Shown: positions 22,050 to 31,674 of the stretch, one piece after another
Numbering within the stretch: the first letter of the stretch is position 1
Layout: each line of letters begins with the position of its first letter
Source: Muscardinus avellanarius
Lineage: Eukaryota; Chordata; Mammalia; Rodentia; Gliridae
Assembly (NCBI GenBank): GCA_963383645.1
Contig: OY726571.1
Location: 25,722,616 to 25,786,615 of the forward strand
Direction of reading: 5' to 3'
DNA: 64,000 bases
Program-made: the position numbers and the translations under genes
The notes under the pieces: model-generated
What the model saw: only the letters and a program-made list of their open reading frames with translations
Database searches by the model: none
Told to the model about the DNA's origin: nothing

Positions 22050-22261
22050 TTTTTTGTGTGTGGTACTGGGGGTGGAACCCAGAGGCTTTTCTACCTCTGG
22101 GCTATACTCCCAGACCTATTTTATATTTTATTTGGAAACAGGGTCTCACTAAGTTGCTGAGAGCCTCACTAAGTAGCTGAGGCTGGCTTTGAACCATTGT
22201 GATCCTCCTGTCTCAGCCTCCCAAGCGCTGGGATTACAAGCATGCGCCAGCATGCCCGACT
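22050..22261 (-). repeat. B1-ID dimeric SINE
   Basis: Full reverse-oriented copy (GGTACTGGGGGTGGAACCC ... GCCAGCATGCCCG). Flanking direct repeat GTATGTAACTTTT marks the target-site duplication. Confidence 0.95.
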
Positions 22262-22424
22262 AACGTATGTAACTTTTAAGTCATGGAGTTTAAACCCAAA
22301 TCATATTACTTATAGATTATTATATATCAATATGTGTTTAAATAACATACTGTATTAAGTTTTAACATATTCTTGGAATTTTTTTGTCCCAAAGTTGATC
22401 TCCTGCTTTGGCTAAAAATCAACT

Positions 22425-22479
22425 AGGGCTGGGGGTGTACCTCGGAGGTAGAATGCCCCTGGATTCCATCCCTGTGACT

Positions 22480-22510
<31 letters not shown>
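22425..22510 (+). repeat. ID SINE monomer
   Basis: GGGCTGGGGGTGTACCTCGG ... CCATCCC plus a 30-base A-tail. Flanked by direct repeat AAAATCAACTA, showing the ID half also moves alone. Confidence 0.9.
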
Positions 22511-22516
<6 letters not shown>

Positions 22517-22619
22517 ACTATGACAACAGAAAATGCTGGCAAAAGCATACAAAGAAACAGGATCACTCAGTCTCTGGAAGACCCTGTGGCAGTTTCTTAA
22601 AAAATGAAACATAGCTGCG

Positions 22620-23220
22620 ATGTGACTTGGCAGTTGTTATTTCTTAGCATTTATCCCAGATAAATGAAGAAGTAACTTGAGTACACACAGAATGCTTGTA
22701 GCAGCTTTATTCACCAGTAGTAAACAAATGAGATATTCTTTGATGACTAAGCAAACTGCTAATCATTCTGTTGATGTTTAAGCATGTCGTATTGATCAAG
22801 GTGTATCTATCCCATGGAATATTGCTCAGCAATAGAAAGAAACAAATTATCAACAACATTCATATGTTGGATGAAAAAGCCAGACCTCAAAGGTTACATC
22901 CTCTATGGTCCCACTTAGATAACATTCTTGAAATAATAAAATTGAAGAAATAGGGAAGATTAGTGGCTACCAAGAGTTACACTGCAGGGGGTGGAGGGTG
23001 GAATGGAAGTAAGTGTGACTATAAAAGGACAAAAAAAGAGAGATTCTAATGATAATGGAATGTTCTGTATTTTAACTGTGTCAATGTCACTATCTTGATT
23101 GTGACTGTACTATGGTTTCACAAGATATTACTATTGGGAAAAACTGGGTGAAGGCTGTGTGGGATGCCTGTCAATTCTTACAACTTCATGGGAATTTAAC
23201 ATTATCTCCAGAATAAAAAG
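22620..23220 (+). mobile_element. Ancient L1 (L1M-type) 3' end
   Basis: Typical 3'-end order of old mammalian L1: AATATTGCTCAGCAATAGAAAG, AAAAAGCCAGACCTCAAAGG, AGTGGCTACCAAGAGTTAC, GGGTGGAGGGTGG, ATTGTGACTGTACTATGG. Many substitutions, no ORF. Confidence 0.75.
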
Positions 23221-23324
23221 CTTAGTGAAAAGTCAACAGATCTTCAGGAAATTCAATTCCATACCATTCAGAACTGATCTGAAGATAGGGGAAGGGTGAA
23301 TGAGACGAGGTGTTATAAACTTTT

Positions 23325-23538
23325 TTTTTTGTGGTACTGGGGGTGGAACCCAGAGGCTTTCTTCCTTCGGGCTATACTCCCAGACCTATATTTTTTAATA
23401 TTTTATTTGGAAACAGGGTCTCACTAAGTTACTGAGAGCCTCACTAAGTAGCTGAGGCTGGCTTCAAACCCGCGCAGTCCTCCTGTCTCAGCCTCCCAAG
23501 CGCGGGGGTTACAAGCGTGCACCACCACGCCTGGCTTT
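23325..23538 (-). repeat. B1-ID dimeric SINE
   Basis: Complete copy with a perfect 16-bp target-site duplication AGGTGTTATAAACTTT on both sides. Confidence 0.96.
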
Positions 23539-23590
23539 AGGTGTTATAAACTTTAATAATGGTTTTCAGCACACTATTCAAATCTTCTGA

Positions 23591-23604
23591 CCCCCCCCCC
23601 CCCC
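23591..23604. repeat. Poly-C run
   Basis: Fourteen consecutive C. Confidence 0.95.
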
Positions 23605-23690
23605 ATTTCCTATTGTGAATCGTAGTGCATTCTTATTGCTGCTTGGGAGAAGAAAAAGAAAAGGAGGACTTTTGCTTTGCAGAGGATTTT

Positions 23691-23913
23691 ATTTTATTTT
23701 TTATTTTATTTTTTGGTGGTACTGGGGTTCCTGGAAGCCCTTCTACCTCCGGGCTACACTCCCAGACCTATTTTTACATTTTTATTTGGAAACAGGGTCT
23801 CCTAAACCAGCGCGCGCGCGGCTGGCTTCAAACCTGCGCTTCGAACCTGCGCGATCCTCCTGTCTCTGCCTCCCAAGCGCGGGGATTACAAGCCTGCGCC
23901 ACCACGCCCGGCA
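23691..23913 (-). repeat. B1-ID SINE, young CpG-rich subfamily
   Basis: Diagnostic GGTGGTACTGGGGTTCCTGG and AGCCAGCGCGCGCGCGGCTG, with the middle of the B1 half deleted. Target-site duplication TTTGCAGAGGATTTT. Confidence 0.95.
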
Positions 23914-23938
23914 TTTGCAGAGGATTTTAAAATCCAGT

Positions 23939-24287
23939 TATTTACATATTAGAAGATGAAATGAGATTGCTTTGGATCGGTCTGTCACAATAGTGGGCTG
24001 GCCAGGTATGCGAGATGACTGTCACTAAAGAAGAAAACCATTTTGGGATCAGATTTCATCACGAGAATGTCCAGTGCCAGAGGATAGTGAAGCAACTCAA
24101 AGGGTATGGAGGAAAAGAAGTGTTACCCAACCTGTCCTTTCAAACAGCACAATAAGCAGTTCTGAATAGCAAGGGCTGCTGTTCACCGGAGCCTCACCGA
24201 GGAAACCTTTAGAAAATGCAGCAAGCGATGACTCATGAAAATTTAGGAAAAAATGTTTATCATGTAATATCTTAAGAAGATTTTGTA
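23939..24287. other. Nothing recognised
   Basis: Single-copy-looking DNA between SINEs. Confidence 0.5.
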
Positions 24288-24620
24288 GCCGAGTATGGTG
24301 GTACATGCCTGCAATCCCAGTACTTGGGAGGCTAATACAGGAGGATGGCAGGTTTGAGACCAGCCTCAGCAATTAGTGAGGCTCACAGCAACCTAGTGAG
24401 ACCCTGCTTTAAAAATAAAAACATAGGCGGGGCGTGGTGGCGCGTAATCTCCGAGCTTGGGAGGCTGAGACAGGAGGATCGCGCAGGTTTGAAGCCAGCC
24501 TCGGCTACTTAGTGAGGCTCTCAGCAACTTAGTGAGATCCTGTTTCCAAATAAAATATAAAATAGGTCTGGGAGTATAGCCCGGAGGTAGAAAGCCTCTG
24601 GGTTCCACCCCCAGTACCAC

Positions 24621-24652
<32 letters not shown>

Positions 24653-24717
24653 ATAAGAAGGATGGGGGTGTAGCTAAGAGGCAGAATGTCTCTGGGTTCA
24701 ATCCCTTGTACAACAAA
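24288..24717 (+). repeat. B1-ID SINE split by a second B1-ID SINE (24426-24646)
   Basis: The outer B1 half (24288-24425) and outer ID half (24656-24717) are separated by a complete same-strand copy with an A-tail. The outer linker AAAAACATA is duplicated at both junctions, so the second copy landed in the A-rich linker of the first. Confidence 0.93.
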
Positions 24718-24718
24718 G

Positions 24719-24721
24719 ATT

Positions 24722-24760
<39 letters not shown>

Positions 24761-24959
24761 TTTTCGTGGTACTGGGGTGGAACCCAGGGACAGTCTACTC
24801 CCAAGCTACACTCCCAGTCGTATTTTTATTCTTTACTTTGAAACAGGGTCTCACTGAGTTACAAAGGGCCTCACTAAGAAGTAGCTGAGGCTGGCCTCAA
24901 ACCTGCCTGTCTCAGCCTCCTAAATGCTGGGATGAGAAGCGTGTGCCATTACGCCTCAC
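24719..24959 (-). repeat. (TTTA)n tail plus B1-ID SINE
   Basis: About 11 TTTA units (to about 24763) are the expanded tail of a reverse-oriented copy. Imperfect flanking repeat AAAGATTTTAT. Confidence 0.9.
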
Positions 24960-25019
24960 ACAAAAAAGATTTTATAATTTAAATGCTGAAACTCTGATGA
25001 ATGAACATACTCCTTTCTT

Positions 25020-25226
25020 TTTTTTTTTTGTAGTATTGGGGATGAAACCCATGGGCATTCTACCTTCCAGCTGCACCCCCAGTCCTATTTTTATTCTTTA
25101 TTTTGAAACAGGGTCTCACTGAGTTGCAGCAGACCTAAGTAGTAGTTGAGGCTCTCCTCGAACCATGCTCCTCCTGTCTCAGCCTCAAAATGCTGGTATA
25201 ACAAGCATGCACCACCACGCCCGGCT
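25020..25226 (-). repeat. B1-ID dimeric SINE
   Basis: GTAGTATTGGGGATGAAACCC ... ACCACCACGCCCGGCT, moderately diverged. Confidence 0.93.
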
Positions 25227-25890
25227 GAGTGAACAGACTCTGAATAAACCAGAATTATTTTTCTGGTTTATACCTCTGAGTAAAATGGGGTGGGGAGCAA
25301 ATAGATGATACTTCTGGGGTGGGGTCAGCAGTTCCGCTACTAACCAGCTATGCAATGGTGTTAACATATTGACTTCCTATGCTTTGGAATTTAAATCTTA
25401 TATTTGAACAAACTTATAATCTGATGTTCCAATGAGGTGAAAATTAAAGGTCAAATGTTTAACTTTGGAACAAAAAAGTCCACATATTTAGTGAAGGAAC
25501 AAATGGACCAGAAACCTACAATCTGTAAATTTTATTCTATGTATGAGATTCTGAAATGTAGAGAAACCAGTTTAATTCCTTGTCTGTATTTTCCCATTTG
25601 TAAATCATGAAGGAGCAAATAATAACAAGTTTTAATGTAAAAAATTAAAGTCCATCAGAAAAGATTTTATATTATCTTTTTTTTCTTTTCTTTTCCTGAC
25701 CTATTTCAATGTCTTCTGTTTCCTTCTTCTGTCTTAAGTCTTATTTCACTATGTGGTACTATGCAATTTAAAAACAAGTATGTTTATTGATTAAATTAGC
25801 AATGCTATTCTTAAGATGAGAAATGCAAAGATACATCAAGCCTCCACACATTATCATTTGCTTGAGTCTTATTTACAAAAGGAGTGTTGG
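25227..25890. other. AT-rich, no gene seen
   Basis: Nothing recognised. Confidence 0.5.
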
Positions 25891-26098
25891 GAGGCGGGCG
25901 TGGTGGCGAAGGCTTGTAATCCCAGCATTCGGGAGGCTGAGACTGGAGGATCTCGGTTCGCGGACAGCCTCAGTTACTTAGTGAGGCCCTCTGCAACTCA
26001 GTGAGACCCTGTTTCAAAATAAAGAATAAAAAATAGGGCAGGGGGTGTAGCTCGGAGGTCGAATGCCCCTGGGTTCCATCCCCAGACCCACAAAAAAA
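25891..26098 (+). repeat. B1-ID dimeric SINE
   Basis: GAGGCGGGCGTGGTGGCG ... TCCATCCCCAGACCCAC A-tail; AGTGTTGGG at both flanks. Confidence 0.94.
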
Positions 26099-26124
26099 GT
26101 GTTGGGGATCATAGAGGTTATTCA

Positions 26125-26323
26125 TATTTATTTATATGGGACTGGAGGCTGAACCCAGGGCGCATTCTACCTTTGGGATACACCCCCAGTCTCAGTTTAT
26201 TTATTTATTTTTAATTTTGAGACAGGGTCTTGCAAAGGTTCTGAGGCTGGCTTTGAACCTGTGATTCTTCTGTCTCAGCCTCCCATGTACCGGGATCACA
26301 GCTGTGTGCCACCATACCTGACT
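26125..26323 (-). repeat. B1-ID dimeric SINE
   Basis: GGGACTGGAGGCTGAACCC ... GTGCCACCATACCTGAC, older copy. Confidence 0.9.
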
Positions 26324-27735
26324 TAGAAAAGTTGTTCAAAACAATTTACTTATGGCTGGTTGAGAAGCCAAAGTAACAGCAATGGGACAGAGGGTTGGTC
26401 TCACTTTTCCAGGCCACCAGTACAACCTCAAGCCCTCTGTGAACACCTGCCAGCGCTGGAGAGTGAGTTAATCATGGCAGAGGAGCTGCCGTCATGACAA
26501 ATAGGGGTTAAATTGTGAGAATTTCAGGACATATTTTGGGGAAGGATTAAATAAATCAGGGGACTTGCTGACAGCAAATAGTGTCTTTGAGTGGCTGATT
26601 TGAAACACAGAATCAGAGAATTGAGATGAATCCCAGGTGGTTGCTGGGAGCTGGAAAAAGTCCCAATGACTTGGCTGGCCGCTCCGCTTCATTAAGTAAC
26701 CTCTCAGCCATGGCGTATTCATTGTCGCCCTAAGAGAAGCGTGTGCCCAATAGAGTGGCAGAATTAAGACATATGAAGCTAGGGCGCATGAGCATTTCCT
26801 TTAAAATGATTTCCCTAAGATGGCCGGAAGGTTCTAGAACTGCTTCAACAAACTTAAGGGGCATTAAATTTTCGACTGTCAGACGAAAAAGGAAAGTTTA
26901 AATCCCAACAATACACTTAAGCTCTTATTCTCTTTCAACAGTGACTAATACGCAATTGAAGGGCGAACCAGTGGATGAGAAAACGAAGTCTTGTCCCTCA
27001 ACTAGCTTGCAGTGGAACGAGAAGCATCGGGAGGGGAGACTGGGATCACCGATCCTGAGGAAAATATCTCAGCACACCTGGGCATTTCCAGGTGCTGGCC
27101 CAGAGGAGGTGCTTTAGACGACAGGGGCTGTGGAACAGGTGAATGCTGAGAAGAAAAACTCTGAATCCCTTGTGTATTAAGGTGAGTGTAGCAAAGCGAG
27201 TCCTCACTTTGTAGCTTTTACAAAGGGAACATAAACAAAAATAAAAATCCCAAAATTAAGAACGACACTTAACACAAAACGTTAACACGAAGCCAAACAA
27301 GAATTGGACCGATTTTATGAGACCGAGATGAAGTCGGGAAAGGAATGGCAAACTTTTGAGAGGAAGGAGGGAGTCATCAAAGCCAGGAGAAGCTCAAAGT
27401 GGGTTTAATAGCAGCTATCGGGTTGCGCCTCAGCTCTGGCCGCTTCGGATGCAGCTGGTTCGTTTTAAGACATTCCTGATGCTCGTCCACTTGCCCAGCC
27501 CTCCACGGTGACCCGGCGCACACTCCCAGGCACGCCAGCCACTCTGGATAGCCATAAACCCCTCAGAGAGCTACGGCAGGGCCAGGGGAAGTGGAAATGC
27601 TGAAATCCAATATAGTAGTTGGCTGGACCGCCCTCGGAGGTTAAGCCCAGTGGACAATTAGCAGGATCAGGAGTCTCCTTGTATCTGTCAAAATCGCACC
27701 TGATGGCATTTGGTAAACATTATATGTAGAGTGAT

Positions 27736-27736
<1 letters not shown>
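26324..27736. promoter_or_regulatory. Repeat-poor island, candidate distal regulatory DNA
   Basis: A 1.4-kb stretch with no SINE or microsatellite inside the SINE-dense part of the window, retaining CpGs (27,420-27,560 and 27,630-27,650). 27,600-27,720 carries CCAATATAGTAGTTGG and GGACAATTAGCAGG. No ORF or RNA gene was recognised. Confidence 0.35.

Positions 27737-27737
<1 letters not shown>

Positions 27738-27775
<38 letters not shown>
27738..27775. repeat. (GT)n microsatellite
   Basis: About 18 GT units. Confidence 0.95.
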
Positions 27776-27776
<1 letters not shown>

Positions 27777-27904
27777 AACAGCAGTAGGCTTTGGGTAGTA
27801 AGTTGCACACAACTTTATTTTTTAATACTTAAGGACAAGAATAGTGCTCAATTTCTTACTCTGAAGGATCTTTCTAAATACTGTAAAACATTAGGCCTTT
27901 TGGA

Positions 27905-27996
27905 GAATTATTAATTAATTTATTTTATTTTTGTGGTACTGGGGATGAAACCCAGGGACATTCTACCTCTGAAATAAAACCCCAGTCTTTTTTTTT

Positions 27997-28032
<36 letters not shown>

Positions 28033-28390
28033 TGTGGTACTGAGGGTGGAACCCAGGGGCTTTTCTATATCCAGGCTATACTCCCAGACCTATTTTATAC
28101 TTTATTCGGAAACAGGGTCTCACTAAGTTGCTGAGAGCCCCACTCAGTAGCTGAGGCTGGCTTTGAACTTGTGCGATCCACCTGTCTCAGCCTCCCAAGC
28201 GCGGGGATTACAAGCGTGGGCCACCATACCTGGCTTCCAGCCTTTATTATTTTTTTTCTTTATTTTGAAACAGGGCCTCACTGAGTTGCAAAGGGCCTCA
28301 CTAAGTAGCTGAGGCTGTCCGCGAACCGCGATCCTCCTGTCTCAGCTTCCCAAGCACTGGGATTACAAGTGTGCGCCACCAAGCCCAGCT
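27905..28390 (-). repeat. Nested B1-ID SINEs with (GT)n
   Basis: The outer copy's ID half (27910-27987) and B1 half (28240-28390) are split by a full reverse-oriented copy (27988-28235) whose A-tail has become T18 plus (GT)n at 28010-28036. Confidence 0.92.
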
Positions 28391-28562
28391 GAGATTTATT
28401 TTATTGAGTGATGAGCTTTGTCTTTTCATTCAACCAAAAAGGATTATTTATTGCAAGAACAAAGTTGCTTGGAGGGTATTAAGCACCTATAGGATTGCAC
28501 AAAGTACTGGAGTTGATCAACATGTGCTCCTCTCTACGGTAGAAATCAGAGGTGGTAATTAT

Positions 28563-28598
28563 GATAATAGTAGTAGTAGCAGCAGCAGCAGCAGCAGC

Positions 28599-28631
<33 letters not shown>
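28563..28631. repeat. Compound trinucleotide repeat (AGT)(AGC)(ATA)
   Basis: Four TAG/AGT units, about eight AGC units and about eleven ATA/AAT units in direct succession. Confidence 0.95.
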
Positions 28632-28726
28632 GTGATAATGATACTTGTACTCACCATGCATTTCTCATACTCACTTTTCACAGTTATTCTCTTAGCTACT
28701 ATCATTATCTTTATTATATATATATA

Positions 28727-29643
28727 TTTTTTGCAGCACCAGGGATGGAACCCAGGGGCATTCTACCTCTGAGCTACATACAACCCCAGCCCTATTTTTA
28801 TTCTTTCTTCTTCTTATTATTATTAATTTTTTTTTTGGTGGTACTGGGGATGGAACCCTTCTACCTTTGGGCTACACTCCCAGACCTATTTTATATTTTT
28901 ATTTGGAAACAGGGTCTCTTTTTTTTTTCTTTTTTTTTTGGTGGTACTGGGGTTCCTGGTGCATAATAAGTACTCGGAATGGTGGGTTTCAGTATGGCAT
29001 AGTCAGAAATGCACATAACATATGCAAATGAGCTGGGTTCCTACTCTCAGATTAGAAAACAGAAAGCAGAGGACAACCAACGCTGTATAGCCTCTGTGTG
29101 TGTACTGAGGAGTTTATATCCAAATCGGCGCGCATACATTTCTCAACACCGTCAAGTTCGATCTGCAGTGGATCATTAGCTTTTATGCCCAATAAGCTGA
29201 GAGCTCAAAGAAGGTAGAGACAGGTAAAGAAGGTAGTTCACTACCTCCAGGCTACACTCCCAGACCCATTTTTACATTTTTATTTGGAAACAGGGTCTCC
29301 TAAGCCAGCGCGCGCGCGGCTGGCTTCGAACCTGCGCGATCCTCCTGTCTCTGCCTCCCAAGCGCGGGGATTACAAGCGTGCGCCACCACGCCCGGCGGA
29401 AACAGGGTCTCTTAAGCCAGCAAGGCTGGATTCGAACCTGCGCGATCCTCCTGTCTCCGCCTCCCAAGCACGGGGATTACAAGCCTGCGCCACCACGCCC
29501 AGCCATATTCTTTATTTTTTGAAAGAGAGTCTCACTGAGTTGCAAAGGGCCTTGCTAAGTAGCTGAGGCTGTCTGCAAACTGCGATCCTCCTGTCTCAGC
29601 CTCCCAAATGCTGGAATAACAAGAGTGTGCCACCGCACCCGGC
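28727..29643 (-). repeat. Three-level nest of B1-ID SINEs, split by an inverted duplication
   Basis: Outer copy A: 28727-28827 and 29505-29643. Copy B inside A: 28828-28920 and 29398-29504. Copy C inside B: 28921-28955 and about 29240-29397. Copy C's target-site duplication in B is the 16-mer GGAAACAGGGTCTCTT at 28905-28920 and 29398-29413. Copy C itself is broken after GGGGTTCCTGG by the 267-bp left arm described separately and resumes at CTACCTCC. Confidence 0.9.
28956..29222 (+). repeat. Left arm of perfect 267-bp inverted repeat
   Basis: Reads CTGGTGCATAATAAG ... GAAGGTAGAGACA and is the exact reverse complement of 30005-30271. It sits inside SINE copy C, so it is the inserted copy. About 17 filler bases (29223-29239) follow, containing AAGAAGGTAG, which repeats the arm's end. 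Confidence 0.95.
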
Positions 29644-29659
29644 CTTATTTTGTTTTTGT

Positions 29660-29830
29660 TTTTTTTTTTGAAAACCCTTTTTATATGCCCTTTTATTGGT
29701 GCCTTGTCAATTATACAGCACACTGAGGTACGGAGTGATAGGAGTATACACAGGCACACCGCTCTGGGAGCACATCCCTCCACACCCCACCCCTACCTCC
29801 TCTTCCCTTCATGTGTTTGAGATTTGCACG
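29660..29830 (-). mobile_element. Possible old L1 3'-end fragment
   Basis: T-rich start, CTTTTATTGGTGCCTTGTC and a C/T-rich tract resemble the reverse complement of the L1 3' ends at 35.9, 39.8 and 42.5 kb, but it is much more diverged. Confidence 0.4.
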
Positions 29831-30004
29831 GGTGGTTTAATACACATACCTAGCATTATCTCAGCTCTTGCCATCTCTCCATCGGAGTCTGCTGCTCTAT
29901 CTGAGGTCATGCTTGTTTCCCAATTTCTATGTAGCTTCCACACAGGAGAGAAAACATACACCTATTCCCTCTTGGAGACCGGGCTTTATGTGAATCAAGG
30001 GAGA

Positions 30005-30271
30005 TGTCTCTACCTTCTTTGAGCTCTCAGCTTATTGGGCATAAAAGCTAATGATCCACTGCAGATCGAACTTGACGGTGTTGAGAAATGTATGCGCGCC
30101 GATTTGGATATAAACTCCTCAGTACACACACAGAGGCTATACAGCGTTGGTTGTCCTCTGCTTTCTGTTTTCTAATCTGAGAGTAGGAACCCAGCTCATT
30201 TGCATATGTTATGTGCATTTCTGACTATGCCATACTGAAACCCACCATTCCGAGTACTTATTATGCACCAG
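30005..30271 (-). repeat. Right arm of perfect 267-bp inverted repeat
   Basis: Reads TGTCTCTACCTTC ... TTATGCACCAG. It lies in continuous non-SINE sequence, so it is probably the source copy. Arms are separated by 782 bases. I found no mismatch comparing the two by eye. Confidence 0.95.
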
Positions 30272-30289
30272 TAAAAAAATAAATACGAA

Positions 30290-30498
30290 GTTGGGTGGGG
30301 AGGCTCACGCCTGTATTTGTAGTACTTAAGAGGCTGACGCAGGAAGATCACAGGTTCGAGGGCAGCCTCAGCAATTTAGCAAGACCCTCAGCCGTTTAGT
30401 GAGACCCCCATTTTAAAATAAAAAATAAAATAGGGCTGGGGGTATAGCTAGGAGATGGAATGCCTTTTGGTTCAAATTTTAGTACTACTAAAAAAAAG
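30290..30498 (+). repeat. B1-ID dimeric SINE
   Basis: GTTGGGTGGGGAGGCTCACG ... AAAATAGGGCTGGGGGTATAGC with an A-tail; older copy. Confidence 0.9.
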
Positions 30499-30879
30499 AT
30501 AGCTAAAAATCTGAATCCTGAACATCAAGCCCCTCTTTGTTATTTCCTAGGTGTCTCAGGTTACAAGCTGCATGTGCAGGTTTCTCCTGTATGAGATTGT
30601 GCCGGCGATAATAGATGTGGCTGTAGCAGCAGTAGTGGCAGTAGAGGTGAGCGCTTGGGGTGGGCAGTCTTAGAATGCATCATCCCTGTTGACGCATCTT
30701 CTCTTTGGTTTGATGTATAGCTGAATAACTTTGGAATCTGACCCTGGGTTCACTAATTCAGGACTGGCCTCAAGAGAGTTCCTTAACAGCTTTCTTATAC
30801 AAAGAAAGGTTCAAGCTACTTCCAAAGATAAAATTTCATCCTTATCATTTATTTCTTTTGAGAAATTTTGCTTGAAAAT
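30499..30879. other. Nothing recognised
   Basis: Single-copy-looking DNA with a GTAGCAGCAGTAGTGGCAG-type imperfect triplet stretch near 30620. Confidence 0.5.
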
Positions 30880-31083
30880 TTTTCCTTCCCCTCCCTCTCT
30901 TCCTTCCTTCCTTCCTTCCTTCCTTCCTTCCTTCCTTCCTTCATCCCTCCATCCCTCCCTTCCTCTCTCCATCTCTCTCTCTCTCCACATCTCTCTCTCT
31001 CCACCTCTCTCTCTCTCTTCTCTTCTTCTTCTTCTTCTTCTTCTTCTTCTTCTTCTTCTTCTTCTTCTTCTTCTTCTTCTTCT

Positions 31084-31131
<48 letters not shown>
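30880..31131. repeat. Long polypyrimidine tract: (CTTC)n, (CTT)n, (CT)n
   Basis: (CCTT)n at about 30899-30942, mixed CT, then 31004-31131 is 128 bases of pure pyrimidine with about 23 CTT and 22 CT units. Prone to triplex formation and length change. Confidence 0.95.
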
Positions 31132-31134
<3 letters not shown>

Positions 31135-31200
31135 CCGGGAATGGAACCTAGGTGAGCAATTTGCCAGTGAGTGACTCCCCTATCCTCAGCTCTATTTTTG
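31131..31200 (-). repeat. ID-like SINE remnant at end of CT tract
   Basis: TACCGGGAATGGAACCTAGG ... CCTCAGCTCTATTTTTGG resembles the reversed ID half; the CT tract probably grew from its tail. Confidence 0.5.
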
Positions 31201-31619
31201 GAAAACCTTGAGGATATTTCTTCCTGAGATTCAAACTCAGAATTAATATGAGTTTGCCTTTTAAGCCTTATCTTGAATTTTGTCTGGGATCGCCTCTAGA
31301 GTAACATCTTTGCAATTATGGGTTGGGTTCCAAAGTTCAGGCAGCTGGAAATTCATCCATTCATCCTTCAATAAATGTTTATTAAGACCCAGAACAATAA
31401 AATAAACATAAGGTCTTGGAGTTCAGTGATTTTTTTTTTAAAGAAAGTATAAAAAGGGAAATGCTAACTTTAGAGTCACATTAGTATTTAGGATAAAAAA
31501 GGAAAAAAGTAATTCAGAGATTGTCAGAAAAAACTCATAATTTATTCTTCTCTGGAGAATGTTCAGTTTTAAAACAGATTGAAATGTATAAACACATTTG
31601 GTAATGAGACAATATAATT

Positions 31620-31674
31620 TTTTTGTACTTGGGATTAAACCCAGGGCATTCTACCTTTGAGTTAGAACCCATCC
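31620..31674 (-). repeat. ID half of SINE interrupted by an L1
   Basis: GTACTTGGGATTAAACCC ... TTTGAGTTAGAACCCATCC. The L1 starts immediately after, and AGAACCCATCC recurs at 32872-32882 on the far side. Confidence 0.8.

Noticed and set aside
22425..22510. Possible functional tRNA gene in ID elements
   Set aside because: A and B boxes are present but there is no cloverleaf and an A-tail with target-site duplication follows: SINE copies.
30731..31174. 147-codon Ser/Leu-rich frame
   Set aside because: Translation of the CTT/CT microsatellite tract.
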